Positions 22,738-30,890 of a DNA stretch of 30,902 nucleotides are shown here, one piece after another. The notes beneath the pieces were generated by a model that saw only the letters and a program-made list of their open reading frames with translations, did not search any database and had not been told where the DNA came from. A program made the position numbers and the translations under genes. The stretch is from NCBI GenBank assembly GCA_937893735.1, contig CALBGD010000376.1, positions 1 to 30,902 on the forward strand, read 5' to 3'. Source of the stretch: an uncultured Clostridia bacterium (lineage in GTDB: Bacteria; Bacillota; Clostridia; Oscillospirales; Ruminococcaceae). The number at the start of each line of letters is the position of its first letter. The first letter of the stretch is position 1.

Positions 22738-23934
22738 ATGGATTATACGGTATATATGTCCGATGACGGCATGAAGAAAGGCAAGCTTGGCGCTTACAAG
22801 AATCACATCATCAAGAACATCGAAAAGATAGGACAGAAGAAGCTGGTAATAATCGGCGGCGGCGAGGACTATAATGTTCTCATGCAGGCGCTTTCACAGC
22901 TCCGCGCGAAAAACGTCAAGGTACCGGATATCGCATTCCGCGCTACCGTGTGTCAGGACGGAGTTTCCGAGCAGGAGGACATCAGGTTCATTGACGAGCT
23001 CAAGGGAAAGTCCGCTTCCTTCTATGTGCTGATAATCGCACCGTACACCCCTCTGGAGATACAGCTTGCCGGCATGGCGGGAGTTCCTGAGACATCTGCG
23101 GCGGTTGCCGGTGCGCTCAGGACGCAGTGCGGCTACACCGAGAACGGCTACTGCGAGCTGAACGAGCCGTCCGGGCTCGGCATGACCCTTGCAGGAATGA
23201 AGCTGAACAAGGCTCTCGGCTCCGACGCTAAGCGCGCAGGCGGTCAGGAGAACGCCACAGCCCAGCAGATGGCTTCCTATAAGGATAAGATGAAGGGACA
23301 GCGCTGCTTTATCCTCGGTCACAACAGTGCGAAGCTCGACGAGCTCAACGGACTTTTGAACGAGCACGCATTCGCCTGCAACGAATTCTGCGATTTCTTC
23401 ACCAGAACTCCCCAGCGCCCCGAATTTTTCGTGCTGACAAAGGAATCCTCCTACCTTGGCAACGGAAAGTATATCGAGGGTATGGAGTGCTTTATTGACG
23501 GCAGAATAAAGGTGTTCGAGGATAAGTTCAAGAAGAAGCCTTCCTATTTCAACGGGCTCGGCGCGGGGCTTATCAGCGGTCTCCCGGGATTCGGAGAGGC
23601 TGAGAGCACCTATGCCACGGCGAATATCTTCCAGATGTATGTGATGATACAGCTCGCGCTGTACATGGGATTCAGCGAGATATATCTCTACGGCTGGGAC
23701 GGCGTATTCCCCGACACGTTCGATGATAACGGAATAGGCAGAAAGCCCGCCGAGGGCGAAGTCACCGATTTCCCTGCTGCCACAAAGCAGCTCCTTGAAC
23801 AGGTAAAGAGATATGCTGAGAATAACGGCTCCAGGCTCATCAGCCTGTGCCAGACCAACGGATTCTCCATGCTGGAAAAGGCGGAATTCGGCAGTATAGA
23901 CCTTTCTTCTTCGGCGATATTTGGCAGACTCTGA
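22738..23934 (+). CDS. DUF115 / MptE-like domain protein
   Basis: A 398-residue cytoplasmic protein in two halves. The N-terminal ~155 residues include a Rossmann-like start KKLVIIGGGEDYNVL. The C-terminal half has KGQRCFILGHNSAKLDELN (near residue 185), and IYLYGWDGVF (near residue 320), matching the DUF115 pattern (GkG-filGnGpSL ... iyllG-D) found in 6-hydroxymethylpterin pyrophosphokinase-like proteins, motility accessory factors and some glycan-modifying enzymes. The usual GNGPSL is GHNSAKL here, so it is divergent. GAGGGGAT precedes the ATG. It opens a closely spaced plus-strand gene run that continues with thyA 32 bases later. Its substrate cannot be inferred. Confidence 0.6.
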   Translation: MDYTVYMSDDGMKKGKLGAYKNHIIKNIEKIGQKKLVIIGGGEDYNVLMQALSQLRAKNVKVPDIAFRATVCQDGVSEQEDIRFIDELKGKSASFYVLIIAPYTPLEIQLAGMAGVPETSAAVAGALRTQCGYTENGYCELNEPSGLGMTLAGMKLNKALGSDAKRAGGQENATAQQMASYKDKMKGQRCFILGHNSAKLDELNGLLNEHAFACNEFCDFFTRTPQRPEFFVLTKESSYLGNGKYIEGMECFIDGRIKVFEDKFKKKPSYFNGLGAGLISGLPGFGEAESTYATANIFQMYVMIQLALYMGFSEIYLYGWDGVFPDTFDDNGIGRKPAEGEVTDFPAATKQLLEQVKRYAENNGSRLISLCQTNGFSMLEKAEFGSIDLSSSAIFGRL

Positions 23935-23966
23935 GCCTCTGCCAACAACTTTTCAGGAGGAACAGC

Positions 23967-24794
23967 ATGAGCCTTGCAGATGAACTATTTATCGAGAACT
24001 GCCGTGATATACTGGAGAACGGCGTTTCTGACGAGAATTTCGAGGTGCGCCCGCACTGGGAGGACGGAACTCCCGCGCACACCATAAAGAAATTCTGTAT
24101 CGTCAACCGCTACGATCTCCAGAAGGAATTCCCGATAATGACGCTCCGCCGGGTGTACTACCGCTCAGCTATCGACGAGATCCTCTGGATATACCAGAAG
24201 AAATCCAACCGTGTGGCGGAGCTGGGTTCCCATATCTGGGACGCATGGGCGGACGAAAACGGCACCATCGGCAAGGCTTACGGCTATCAGCTAGGCGTGA
24301 AGAACCACTATCCCGAGGGCGACTTTGATCAGGTGGATAAGGTGCTCTACGACCTGAAGCACAATCCTGTCAGCCGCCGTATCATGACGAACACCTACAA
24401 TCACGCGGACCTCAGCGAAATGCGGCTTGCCCCCTGCGCTTATTCCATGACGTTCAACGTCAGCGGGAACAGGCTGAACGCGATACTGAACCAGCGCAGT
24501 CAGGATATGCTGACCGCAAACAACTGGAACGTATGCCAGTATGCGGCTCTGCTCATCATGTTCGCGAAATCGACAGGATTCGAGCCGGGCGAGCTGGTGC
24601 ACGTCATTGCGGACGCGCATATCTACGACCGCCATGTGGACGCGGTGAAGCGGCTCATCGAAAAGAAACCCTACCCCGCCCCGGAAATGCAGGTCGAGGA
24701 CATCACGGATTTCTATAAGTTCACGAAGAACAGCTTCACGGCGGTGGACTACAAGTACCACGAATTCACCGACAAGATACCTGTCGCAATATGA
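23967..24794 (+). CDS. thyA: Thymidylate synthase, divergent ThyA type
   Basis: Folate-dependent methylation of dUMP to dTMP. The 275-residue product contains the catalytic cysteine in LAPCAYS (Cys157), the phosphate-binding QRSQD (176-180), and ADAHIYDRHVDAV. In standard ThyA the cysteine is followed by His and the QRSxD by xxLGxPFN; here these read CA and MLTANNWN, with Asn188 kept at the dUMP-contacting position. The N-terminus (residues 1-60) also differs from the E. coli enzyme. It is therefore a diverged branch. TCAGGAGG sets the ATG at 23967. The Nudix gene starts 7 bases later, with its ribosome site overlapping the thyA stop. Confidence 0.88.
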   Translation: MSLADELFIENCRDILENGVSDENFEVRPHWEDGTPAHTIKKFCIVNRYDLQKEFPIMTLRRVYYRSAIDEILWIYQKKSNRVAELGSHIWDAWADENGTIGKAYGYQLGVKNHYPEGDFDQVDKVLYDLKHNPVSRRIMTNTYNHADLSEMRLAPCAYSMTFNVSGNRLNAILNQRSQDMLTANNWNVCQYAALLIMFAKSTGFEPGELVHVIADAHIYDRHVDAVKRLIEKKPYPAPEMQVEDITDFYKFTKNSFTAVDYKYHEFTDKIPVAI

Positions 24795-24801
24795 GGTAAA
24801 T

Positions 24802-25323
24802 ATGGAACTCTGGGACGTTTACGACATAAACCGCAATAAAACCGGACAAACCGCAGTGCGCGGCGGGGGACTCCCCGAGGGAGGCTATCATCTGGTGGTG
24901 CACGTCTGCATATTAGGCTCTGACGGGAGAATGCTCATTCAGCAGCGCCAGCCGTTCAAGCACGGTTTTTCGAATATGTGGGACGTAAGCTGCGGAGGCT
25001 CTGCGCTTTCCGGCGAGACCAGCGCGCAGGCGGCAATGCGGGAAGCGTTCGAGGAGATAGGCGTGAAACTCGACCTTAACGGCGTCCGTCCGCATTATTC
25101 CGTGAGCTTTGACGAGGGCTACGACGACTGGTACGTCGTAAAGGCTGACCCGGATATCAGCAGTCTGAAATTGCAGTATGAGGAAGTTCAGGCAGTCAGA
25201 TGGGCGGACGAGGACGAGATATTCGCCATGATGGACAGCGGCGCGTTCATTCCGTATTTCAAGGGATTCATCTCAACAATATTCCACACGGCGGATCAGT
25301 ACGGCGCTATACGCGAAAAATAA
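24802..25323 (+). CDS. Nudix hydrolase, isopentenyl-diphosphate isomerase-like subgroup
   Basis: A 173-residue Nudix protein. The full Nudix box is present at residues 66-88: GSALSGE-x7-REAFEEIGV, with the metal-binding REAFEE helix. WDVSCGGS before the box and LIQQRQPFKHGFSNMW resemble the IPP isomerase/YfcD subgroup, which includes many hydrolases of unknown substrate; the isomerase's catalytic cysteine context is not convincing. The ATG overlaps the end of thyA by close spacing (7 bases) with GAGGT upstream, suggesting a link to nucleotide clean-up, though this is inference. Confidence 0.85.
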   Translation: MELWDVYDINRNKTGQTAVRGGGLPEGGYHLVVHVCILGSDGRMLIQQRQPFKHGFSNMWDVSCGGSALSGETSAQAAMREAFEEIGVKLDLNGVRPHYSVSFDEGYDDWYVVKADPDISSLKLQYEEVQAVRWADEDEIFAMMDSGAFIPYFKGFISTIFHTADQYGAIREK

Positions 25324-25382
25324 CACAGCTTTATAATGCCCCGGAGCGGCTCAGTTGGGGCGATAACAGAACAGAGGTAATA

Positions 25383-27371
25383 ATGTCAGAAGAAAAGAAG
25401 CTTGCGGTGCTTATCGACAGCGATAACGTATCCGCGAAATATGCCCAGTTCGTCATGAACGAGGTGCAGAAGTACGGCGTACCTACCTACAAGAGAGTTT
25501 ACGGCGACTGGGAGAAGGGCGGCAACGGCTGGCACGCTCCCGCAGTGAACTACTCGATAATGCCGGTGCAGCAGACAAGCTATGTTGCCGGAAAGAACGC
25601 GACAGATTTCTCCATGATAATCGACGCGATGGATATACTCTACACCGGCAATGTTGACGGATTCGTGCTTGTCACCAGCGACAGCGATTTCACAAGGCTC
25701 GCCATTCGCCTGCGCGAAGCGGGTAAGCTTGTGGTGGGGATAGGCGAGCTCAAGACTCCCAGACCGTTCACAGTGAGCTGCCATCATTTCTGCTATCTCA
25801 ACCAGATAGGCGAGATGGAGAGCGAGTATGACGAGCAGGCTATCAGAAAGGCAGTCATGACGTTCGTGACAGAAAACACGGACGAGCGGCTCGACCTTGC
25901 GAAGATAAGCGCGGTGCTCACGTCAAAGTTCGGCAATATCAACTTCGAGGAGCTTGGATACAAGAGATTCTCGAATTTTATCGACAGCTTCCCGGAGCTC
26001 CGCAGAAGCAACACGTTCGTTTCCGTCCGCAAGAAGCGCACACCGCCTCCCGCCCCGGCAGAAAAGCCGCAGGAGGTCACAGCGGACGCTATTTCCGAGG
26101 CAATGAGCGAGTATCTCAGCCAGCATGAGCCGGAAAACGACAATATGCTGAAGCTGGAGAGTTACCTAAATAGCCGCTTCGGAAAGATAGATTTCGCGAA
26201 ATTCGGAAGCAGCAGATTTGCGAGATTCATTGACAAGCTTCCGCAGTTCACAAGGACCGGCACGCTGGTAAAGCCGGCGTCTGCCGAACCGGAAAAGGCG
26301 GTCTCTGCGGACAGCTACCGCAGGGAGGTCCTGACCTACGCGTCAGACAATATGCCGGACGGCGGAAATATTGGTCAGCTCAACAACCATTTGATGGGAC
26401 TTTTCGGCAAGGATTATTTCAGAAGTTTAGGCTTCGGCGATTTCAAATCCGCGCTTGATTCCGTGACCGAGGTAAGGATCGAGGGCAACCGTGTATTCAT
26501 GGCGGCTCCCGAAATACAGCCGGAGAAGCCGGCAAATCTCCCGGGCCCGGACGAAAAAGCGGTATTCGCGAGAATCCAGCAGTATGCCGCTGAAAATATG
26601 CCGGACGGCGGAAATCTTGGTCAGCTCAACAACGAACTTATCGGGGTGTACGGCAGGGATTACATCGACGCGCTGGGCTACGGTGATTTCCGTGCTCTGC
26701 TTTCCGCAGTGCCGGATATCCGCATAAGCAAGAACCGCGCTTACTCCGCCGCTGAGATAGTTAAAGAGCCTCCTGTATCTGAAAAGGCTAAGGAAGTGGC
26801 TCAGGTTATCGCAGAGGTCAACGCGCCTGCTGTCGAGAAGGCGTCCGCTGCTGAAACGGCTCCCGAAACTCCTGCGGAAACGGCGGCGGAAAACGAGCCG
26901 GATAACGCTCCCGTGGAACAGCCTGCACAGCTTGAAGAGAAGCAGTTTGAGAAGCCGGAGCTCAACACCGTTAAGAGGGAGATACTCCAGTTTGTGGCTT
27001 CCTCTGAAAACGGCGGCAGCCTGTCGAGGCTCGGCGGAGTTCTTTCCGCAAAGTACGGCAGGGACTTCCTGGAGCAGCTCGGATTCACCTCAATGAGGAA
27101 GCTGGCGGCTGAGCTCAGCGGAATGGAAATAAAGAACAACAAGCTGTATATCAGCGACGCGTTTGCCCACCAGACAGAAGAGATAGAGAAATTTGTCAAC
27201 GAATTCGCACGGGGCGAGGGCAGCCACAGCATAAGGGCGCTGGGTATAAAGCTCAAGGAGAATTTCGAGGGCTTTGATTTCAGGAGCTACGGTTTCTCGA
27301 GATTCACGGATTTCATCAACGCCATTGACGGAGTTAAGGCGGACAGGTATCATGTCAAGCCTGCCGAGTGA
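25383..27371 (+). CDS. NYN-domain (PIN-like) putative RNase with six OST-HTH/LOTUS-like repeats
   Basis: A 662-residue protein. The N-terminal ~145 residues are an NYN/LabA-type domain: AVLIDSDNVSAKY (D12, D14), ATDFSMIIDAMD (D75, D81) and VTSDSDFTRLA (D100, D102) supply the acidic metal site. Six repeats of ~60 residues follow at about 152-216, 237-300, 312-380, 394-460, 529-592 and 599-660, each with the pattern helix - L--LN--L---G-DF---GF-DF---L------I--N--- of the OST-HTH/LOTUS domain, an RNA-binding winged helix. A Pro/Ala/Glu-rich spacer (465-525) parts repeats 4 and 5. The start ATG has GAGGT upstream. The architecture recalls animal MARF1/limkain b1. RNA cleavage is inferred from family. 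Confidence 0.85.
   Translation: MSEEKKLAVLIDSDNVSAKYAQFVMNEVQKYGVPTYKRVYGDWEKGGNGWHAPAVNYSIMPVQQTSYVAGKNATDFSMIIDAMDILYTGNVDGFVLVTSDSDFTRLAIRLREAGKLVVGIGELKTPRPFTVSCHHFCYLNQIGEMESEYDEQAIRKAVMTFVTENTDERLDLAKISAVLTSKFGNINFEELGYKRFSNFIDSFPELRRSNTFVSVRKKRTPPPAPAEKPQEVTADAISEAMSEYLSQHEPENDNMLKLESYLNSRFGKIDFAKFGSSRFARFIDKLPQFTRTGTLVKPASAEPEKAVSADSYRREVLTYASDNMPDGGNIGQLNNHLMGLFGKDYFRSLGFGDFKSALDSVTEVRIEGNRVFMAAPEIQPEKPANLPGPDEKAVFARIQQYAAENMPDGGNLGQLNNELIGVYGRDYIDALGYGDFRALLSAVPDIRISKNRAYSAAEIVKEPPVSEKAKEVAQVIAEVNAPAVEKASAAETAPETPAETAAENEPDNAPVEQPAQLEEKQFEKPELNTVKREILQFVASSENGGSLSRLGGVLSAKYGRDFLEQLGFTSMRKLAAELSGMEIKNNKLYISDAFAHQTEEIEKFVNEFARGEGSHSIRALGIKLKENFEGFDFRSYGFSRFTDFINAIDGVKADRYHVKPAE
26349..26633 (+). 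repeat. Near-identical 39-bp segments in LOTUS repeats 3 and 4
   Basis: 26349-26387 and 26595-26633 differ at one base (A/C at the 22nd position), 246 bp (82 codons) apart, in a gene whose other repeats are not alike at DNA level. The shared core encodes NMPDGGN-LGQLNN. It points to a recent internal duplication or conversion. Confidence 0.8.
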
Positions 27372-27396
27372 TTCTGTCGGAATGTGAGGTCACAGC

Positions 27397-28332
27397 ATGA
27401 AAAAGGATATCATATACAGTCTTTCGTCGCCTTATCGCGATGATTTCCGGGTGACTGGCTACCGCTTCGGCAAGGGGGATAAGTCCTGCTGCATAATCGG
27501 GTCGCTGCGCGGAAACGAGATACAGCAGCTCTATATGTGCAGCCAGCTTGTGAAAACCCTTGATATCCTCGAGAAAAAGGGCTGCATATCCTACGACCAT
27601 GAAATACTGATAATCCCCTCGATAAACAGCTATGCGACAAATATCGGCAAGCGCTTCTGGTGCCTGGACAATACGGATATAAACCGTATGTTCCCGGGAA
27701 ATCCCGACGGCGAGACCACCGAGAGGATAGCGGCGGGCATATTCTCAGAGATATGCAAGTACCAGTACGGCGTTCAGTTTGCCAGCTTCTATATCTCGGG
27801 AATGTTCATACCCCATGTCCGCATGATGAAGACCTGCAAGGAAAACACCAGCCTTGCAAATCTGTTCGGTCTGCCGTATGTGGTCCTCAGAACTCCCACG
27901 GCGATGGACCAGTCCACGCTGAACTACAACTGGCAGGTCGGCGGCACTGCGGCGTTCTCGGTCTACACCAATGCGACCGAGAGCATTGACGAGGCTTCCG
28001 CAGAACTGGGTGTTTCGGCGGTGCTGAGATTCCTGTCGAGAATGGGGATAATCAAGTACAAGTGCCACGGCGGCTACATGGGCACCATCATCGAAGAGGA
28101 CGACATGATGAACGTCAAGTGCGGCTCGGCGGGAATCTACCGAAGCCTGCGCAGGAGCGGCGACGAGGTGGAGAAGGGCGACATTCTGGCGCAGATAATC
28201 CACCCATATGAGGGAAACGTCATCAGCGAAGTAAGGGCTCCGGCTGACGGAATACTGTTCTTCGCGCACGAAAGTCCGCTCGTCATGGAAAACACCATAG
28301 TCTTTAAGATGATAAAGCGGCTTCATAAGTGA
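27397..28332 (+). CDS. M14-type succinylglutamate desuccinylase/aspartoacylase-like protein with degenerate zinc site
   Basis: A 311-residue protein of the AstE/AspA carboxypeptidase-like family. It keeps the fold's landmarks: SLRGNEIQQ (37-44), IPSINSYA, TDINRMFPGN (93-102) and a C-terminal barrel-like domain with EVEKGDILAQI. The zinc-binding HxxE of the family (GxHGxE) reads SLRGNE, with Arg39 in place of His and Glu41 kept. The second His, in family DLH, falls at ASF (129-131). Two of three metal ligands appear lost, so it may be inactive or use another chemistry. It starts 25 bases after the NYN-LOTUS gene and ends the run at a terminator. Confidence 0.75.
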   Translation: MKKDIIYSLSSPYRDDFRVTGYRFGKGDKSCCIIGSLRGNEIQQLYMCSQLVKTLDILEKKGCISYDHEILIIPSINSYATNIGKRFWCLDNTDINRMFPGNPDGETTERIAAGIFSEICKYQYGVQFASFYISGMFIPHVRMMKTCKENTSLANLFGLPYVVLRTPTAMDQSTLNYNWQVGGTAAFSVYTNATESIDEASAELGVSAVLRFLSRMGIIKYKCHGGYMGTIIEEDDMMNVKCGSAGIYRSLRRSGDEVEKGDILAQIIHPYEGNVISEVRAPADGILFFAHESPLVMENTIVFKMIKRLHK

Positions 28333-28340
28333 TTTTTTCG

Positions 28341-28369
28341 GCGGCGATCCTTCGGGACTGCCGCTTTTA
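28341..28369 (+). terminator. Terminator after the M14-like gene
   Basis: GCGGC (28341-28345) / GCCGC (28360-28364) stem with an inner CC/GG pair, followed by TTTTA. From here to the S10 promoter (28532) I see nothing definite. Confidence 0.6.
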
Positions 28370-28531
28370 TATTATAATAGGTATAAAAATCGCCGAATTT
28401 GTAATACTTATAGTTGATTGACGCAATGATTTTGCTGAGAGTTCCGTGAACATAACGGCGTTTGTACAAAATGCATAAATATATGGCTGTAATTTACTGA
28501 AAAATTCTACACACAAATATCGCGAAAATCC

Positions 28532-28560
28532 TTGCAAATCGCGCTGTTATGTGGTAAAAT
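28532..28560 (+). promoter_or_regulatory. Promoter of the S10 operon
   Basis: TTGCAA (28532-28537), 17-bp spacer ending TGTGG, TAAAAT (28555-28560). It shares the TTGCAA and TGTGG elements with the gyrB and lysC promoters. Confidence 0.8.
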
Positions 28561-28566
28561 AACTGT

Positions 28567-28871
28567 TGGCGGCTGTACTGAGGTATGTAAACAAGATTTT
28601 ACACAAGACAGCCTGATTACTTGAAGGCATAGCGATGATGCCGGAGGTTGCGCAGCTTGACTGCGGTAATTTCGGCGGAGTATGTCGGGCATGTTAGCCC
28701 GGCGGAAGAAGATTTACAGAAAACGCGGGTTTCTTCCCGCTGGCGCTGTTAAAGTGTCCGGAAATTCCGGATAACTAATATGCAGTCGGCGATAAAAAGA
28801 AACACACGGCACAGTGGATTTTTCAAAACAGCTTTTGCCAGCACACTACTAACAGAAGGGGTTGAAAAATC
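28567..28871 (+). promoter_or_regulatory. Structured leader of the S10 operon
   Basis: A ~300-nt 5' leader with a run of hairpins: GGCAT/ATGCC (28626-28642), CGGGC/GCCCG (28686-28701), GCGGG/CCCGC (28725-28740) and the near-palindrome TCCGGAA-A-TTCCGGA (28757-28771). No coding frame is evident. S10 leaders are often sites of autogenous control by L4 in other bacteria; whether that holds here is inference. Confidence 0.6.
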
Positions 28872-29183
28872 ATGGCAGCAAATGAGAAGGTAAGAATCAA
28901 GATCAAGGGTTACGAGCACAGCGTAGTTGACGCAGCAGCCAAGAAGATAGTTGAGGCAGCTACACGCAATGGCGCAAGAGTTGCAGGCCCGATCCCGCTT
29001 CCCACAAACAAGGAAGTAGTTACGATTCTGAGAGCCGTTCACAAGTACAAGGATTCTCGTGAGCAGTTCGAGCTGAGGACCCACAAGCGTCTTGTCGACG
29101 TTATCCGTCCGTCAGCAAAGGCAATCGAAGCTCTCCAGACACTGGAGCTTCCCGCAGGTGTAGAGATTTCAATGGATATCTGA
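28872..29183 (+). CDS. rpsJ: 30S ribosomal protein S10
   Basis: S10 of the 30S head, also the antitermination factor NusE. The 103-residue product contains [20 protein letters not shown] at the start, [29 protein letters not shown] in the middle, and ends [10 protein letters not shown], as in the family. AGAAGGGG lies upstream. It heads the S10 operon behind a long leader, with a 119-bp structured gap before rplC. Confidence 0.98.
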   Translation: MAANEKVRIKIKGYEHSVVDAAAKKIVEAATRNGARVAGPIPLPTNKEVVTILRAVHKYKDSREQFELRTHKRLVDVIRPSAKAIEALQTLELPAGVEISMDI

Positions 29184-29205
29184 TTATAGAGAACATTGGA
29201 GTTAT

Positions 29206-29285
29206 GTTGGACGGGCTCCCGTTCAACCACTAACCACGCACCACAAGGTGCATGGTCATGTTGAGAGATTCTCAACCAATAACCA
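29206..29285 (+). repeat. Duplicated hairpin module between rpsJ and rplC
   Basis: Three hairpins in a row: 29206-29227 (GTTGgACGGG / CCCGTtCAAC), 29233-29256 (ACCAcGCACC / GGTGCaTGGT, loop ACAA) and 29260-29276 (GTTGAGA / TCTCAAC). The first and third are each followed by TCAACCA(C/A)TAACCA, so hairpin plus tail appears twice. No T-run follows, so they are not simple terminators. Confidence 0.6.
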
Positions 29286-29302
29286 AAGGAGGATTAGCCG
29301 CA

Positions 29303-29935
29303 ATGACAAAGGCAATCATCGGCAAGAAGATCGGCATGACACAGATCTTTGACGAGGCAGGCAAGGTCGTTCCCGTAACAGTTATCGAAGCGGGTCCCTG
29401 CGTAGTAGTACAGAAGAAGACTACTGAAAACGACGGCTACGAGGCTGTTCAGCTCGGCTTCGGAGATGTTTCTCCCAAGCACGTTAACAAGCCTGAGGCT
29501 GGCCACTTCAAGAAGAACGATGTGGCTCCCAAGAAGACACTCAAGGAGTTCCGCCTGGACGACATCAGCGCAGTAAACGTTGGCGACGTTCTGAAGGCAG
29601 ACGTTTTTGCTGAGGGCGACGTTATCGACGTTGCCGGCGTAAGCAAGGGCAAGGGCTTCACTGGTGCCATCAAGAGACACAATCAGCACAGACTGAAGGA
29701 AACTCACGGTTCAGGTCCTGTTGCAAGACAGGCAGGCTCCATGGGCGCTTGCTCCAGCCCGTCCAGAATCTTCAAGGGCAAGGGCATGGCAGGTCACATG
29801 GGCGCAGAGAACGTTACAGTTCAGAACCTGGTAGTTGTTAAGGTTGACGTTGAAAACAACCTCATCGCAGTTAGAGGCGCGGTTCCCGGCCCTAAGGGTG
29901 GCGTTGTTACCATCGTCAACGCTGTTAAAGCATAA
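29303..29935 (+). CDS. rplC: 50S ribosomal protein L3
   Basis: L3 binds near the 3' end of 23S rRNA and initiates 50S assembly. The 210-residue protein begins [20 protein letters not shown], contains [12 protein letters not shown] and [14 protein letters not shown], the central extension loop. The ATG at 29303, preceded by AAAGGAGG, is chosen over upstream in-frame codons inside the hairpin region. rplD follows after 18 bases. Confidence 0.97.
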   Translation: MTKAIIGKKIGMTQIFDEAGKVVPVTVIEAGPCVVVQKKTTENDGYEAVQLGFGDVSPKHVNKPEAGHFKKNDVAPKKTLKEFRLDDISAVNVGDVLKADVFAEGDVIDVAGVSKGKGFTGAIKRHNQHRLKETHGSGPVARQAGSMGACSSPSRIFKGKGMAGHMGAENVTVQNLVVVKVDVENNLIAVRGAVPGPKGGVVTIVNAVKA

Positions 29936-29953
29936 GGGAGGAGGACGATAATT

Positions 29954-30577
29954 ATGCCTAAGATCAACGTAGTAGATATGGCGGGTAAGGTCGTTTCCGA
30001 GCTTGAGCTTAACGAAAACGTATTCGGCATTGAGCCGAACAAGACCGCAATGCATTCCGCTGTTGTGAATTATCTCGCAAACCAGCGTCAGGGTACACAG
30101 TCCACACTTACCAGAACAGAGGTAAGCGGCGGCGGCAGAAAGCCCTGGCGTCAGAAGGGCACAGGCCATGCAAGACAGGGTTCCACAAGATCTCCTCAGT
30201 GGAGACACGGTGGTGTCGCTCTCGGCCCGAAGCCCCGTTCCTACAGATTCACTCTGAACAAGAAGGTAAGAAAGCTCGCAATGCTCTCCGCTCTTTCCTC
30301 TAAGGTAAGCGCAAACGAGATGATCGTTGTAGACGCTATCAAGACCGACGAGTTCAAGACCAAGACAATGGTAGCTATGCTTAAGGCTCTCGAGGCTGAG
30401 AAGAAGACTCTCATCGTTCTCGACGCTGTTGACGCAAAGGTTATCAAGTCCGCTGCAAACATCGAGGGTGTTAAGACCACTCAGTTCAACACTCTCAACG
30501 TATATGACATTCTCAACTGCGATAAGTTCGTTATCGTTGAGGGCGCTGTCAAGAAGCTTGAGGAGGTATACGCATAA
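29954..30577 (+). CDS. rplD: 50S ribosomal protein L4
   Basis: L4 lines the exit tunnel and in many bacteria represses its own S10 operon. The 207-residue product has the family segment [20 protein letters not shown] and [15 protein letters not shown] (the tunnel loop), and a C-terminal Rossmann-like half. GGGAGGAGG precedes the ATG. Its TAA overlaps the rplW ATG by one base (TAATG), so the two are translationally coupled. Confidence 0.97.
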   Translation: MPKINVVDMAGKVVSELELNENVFGIEPNKTAMHSAVVNYLANQRQGTQSTLTRTEVSGGGRKPWRQKGTGHARQGSTRSPQWRHGGVALGPKPRSYRFTLNKKVRKLAMLSALSSKVSANEMIVVDAIKTDEFKTKTMVAMLKALEAEKKTLIVLDAVDAKVIKSAANIEGVKTTQFNTLNVYDILNCDKFVIVEGAVKKLEEVYA

Positions 30578-30873
30578 TGAAGGCTGCTCAGGATATCATC
30601 ATCAAGCCCATCATCACAGAACACAGCATGGAGGCTCTCGCTTCCGGCAAGTACACCTTCAAGGTAGCTAAGGACGCTAACAAGATCGAGATCGCTAAGG
30701 CTGTTGAGACACTCTTCAAGGGCGTTAAGGTAGCTAAGGTGAACACGATCTCCGTTCGCGGCAGACTGAAGAGAATGGGCAGAAACGCTGGCTACACTTC
30801 CGATTGGAAGAAGGCTATCGTTACCCTCGCAGAAGGCTCCAAGACTATCGAGTTCTTCGACGGAATGATTTAA
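30577..30873 (+). CDS. rplW: 50S ribosomal protein L23
   Basis: L23 sits at the tunnel exit and docks trigger factor and SRP. The 98-residue protein has [20 protein letters not shown] near the start, [20 protein letters not shown], and [20 protein letters not shown], all typical. It overlaps rplD by one base. Confidence 0.97.
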   Translation: MKAAQDIIIKPIITEHSMEALASGKYTFKVAKDANKIEIAKAVETLFKGVKVAKVNTISVRGRLKRMGRNAGYTSDWKKAIVTLAEGSKTIEFFDGMI

Positions 30874-30890
30874 GTAAGGAGTGAAACGTA

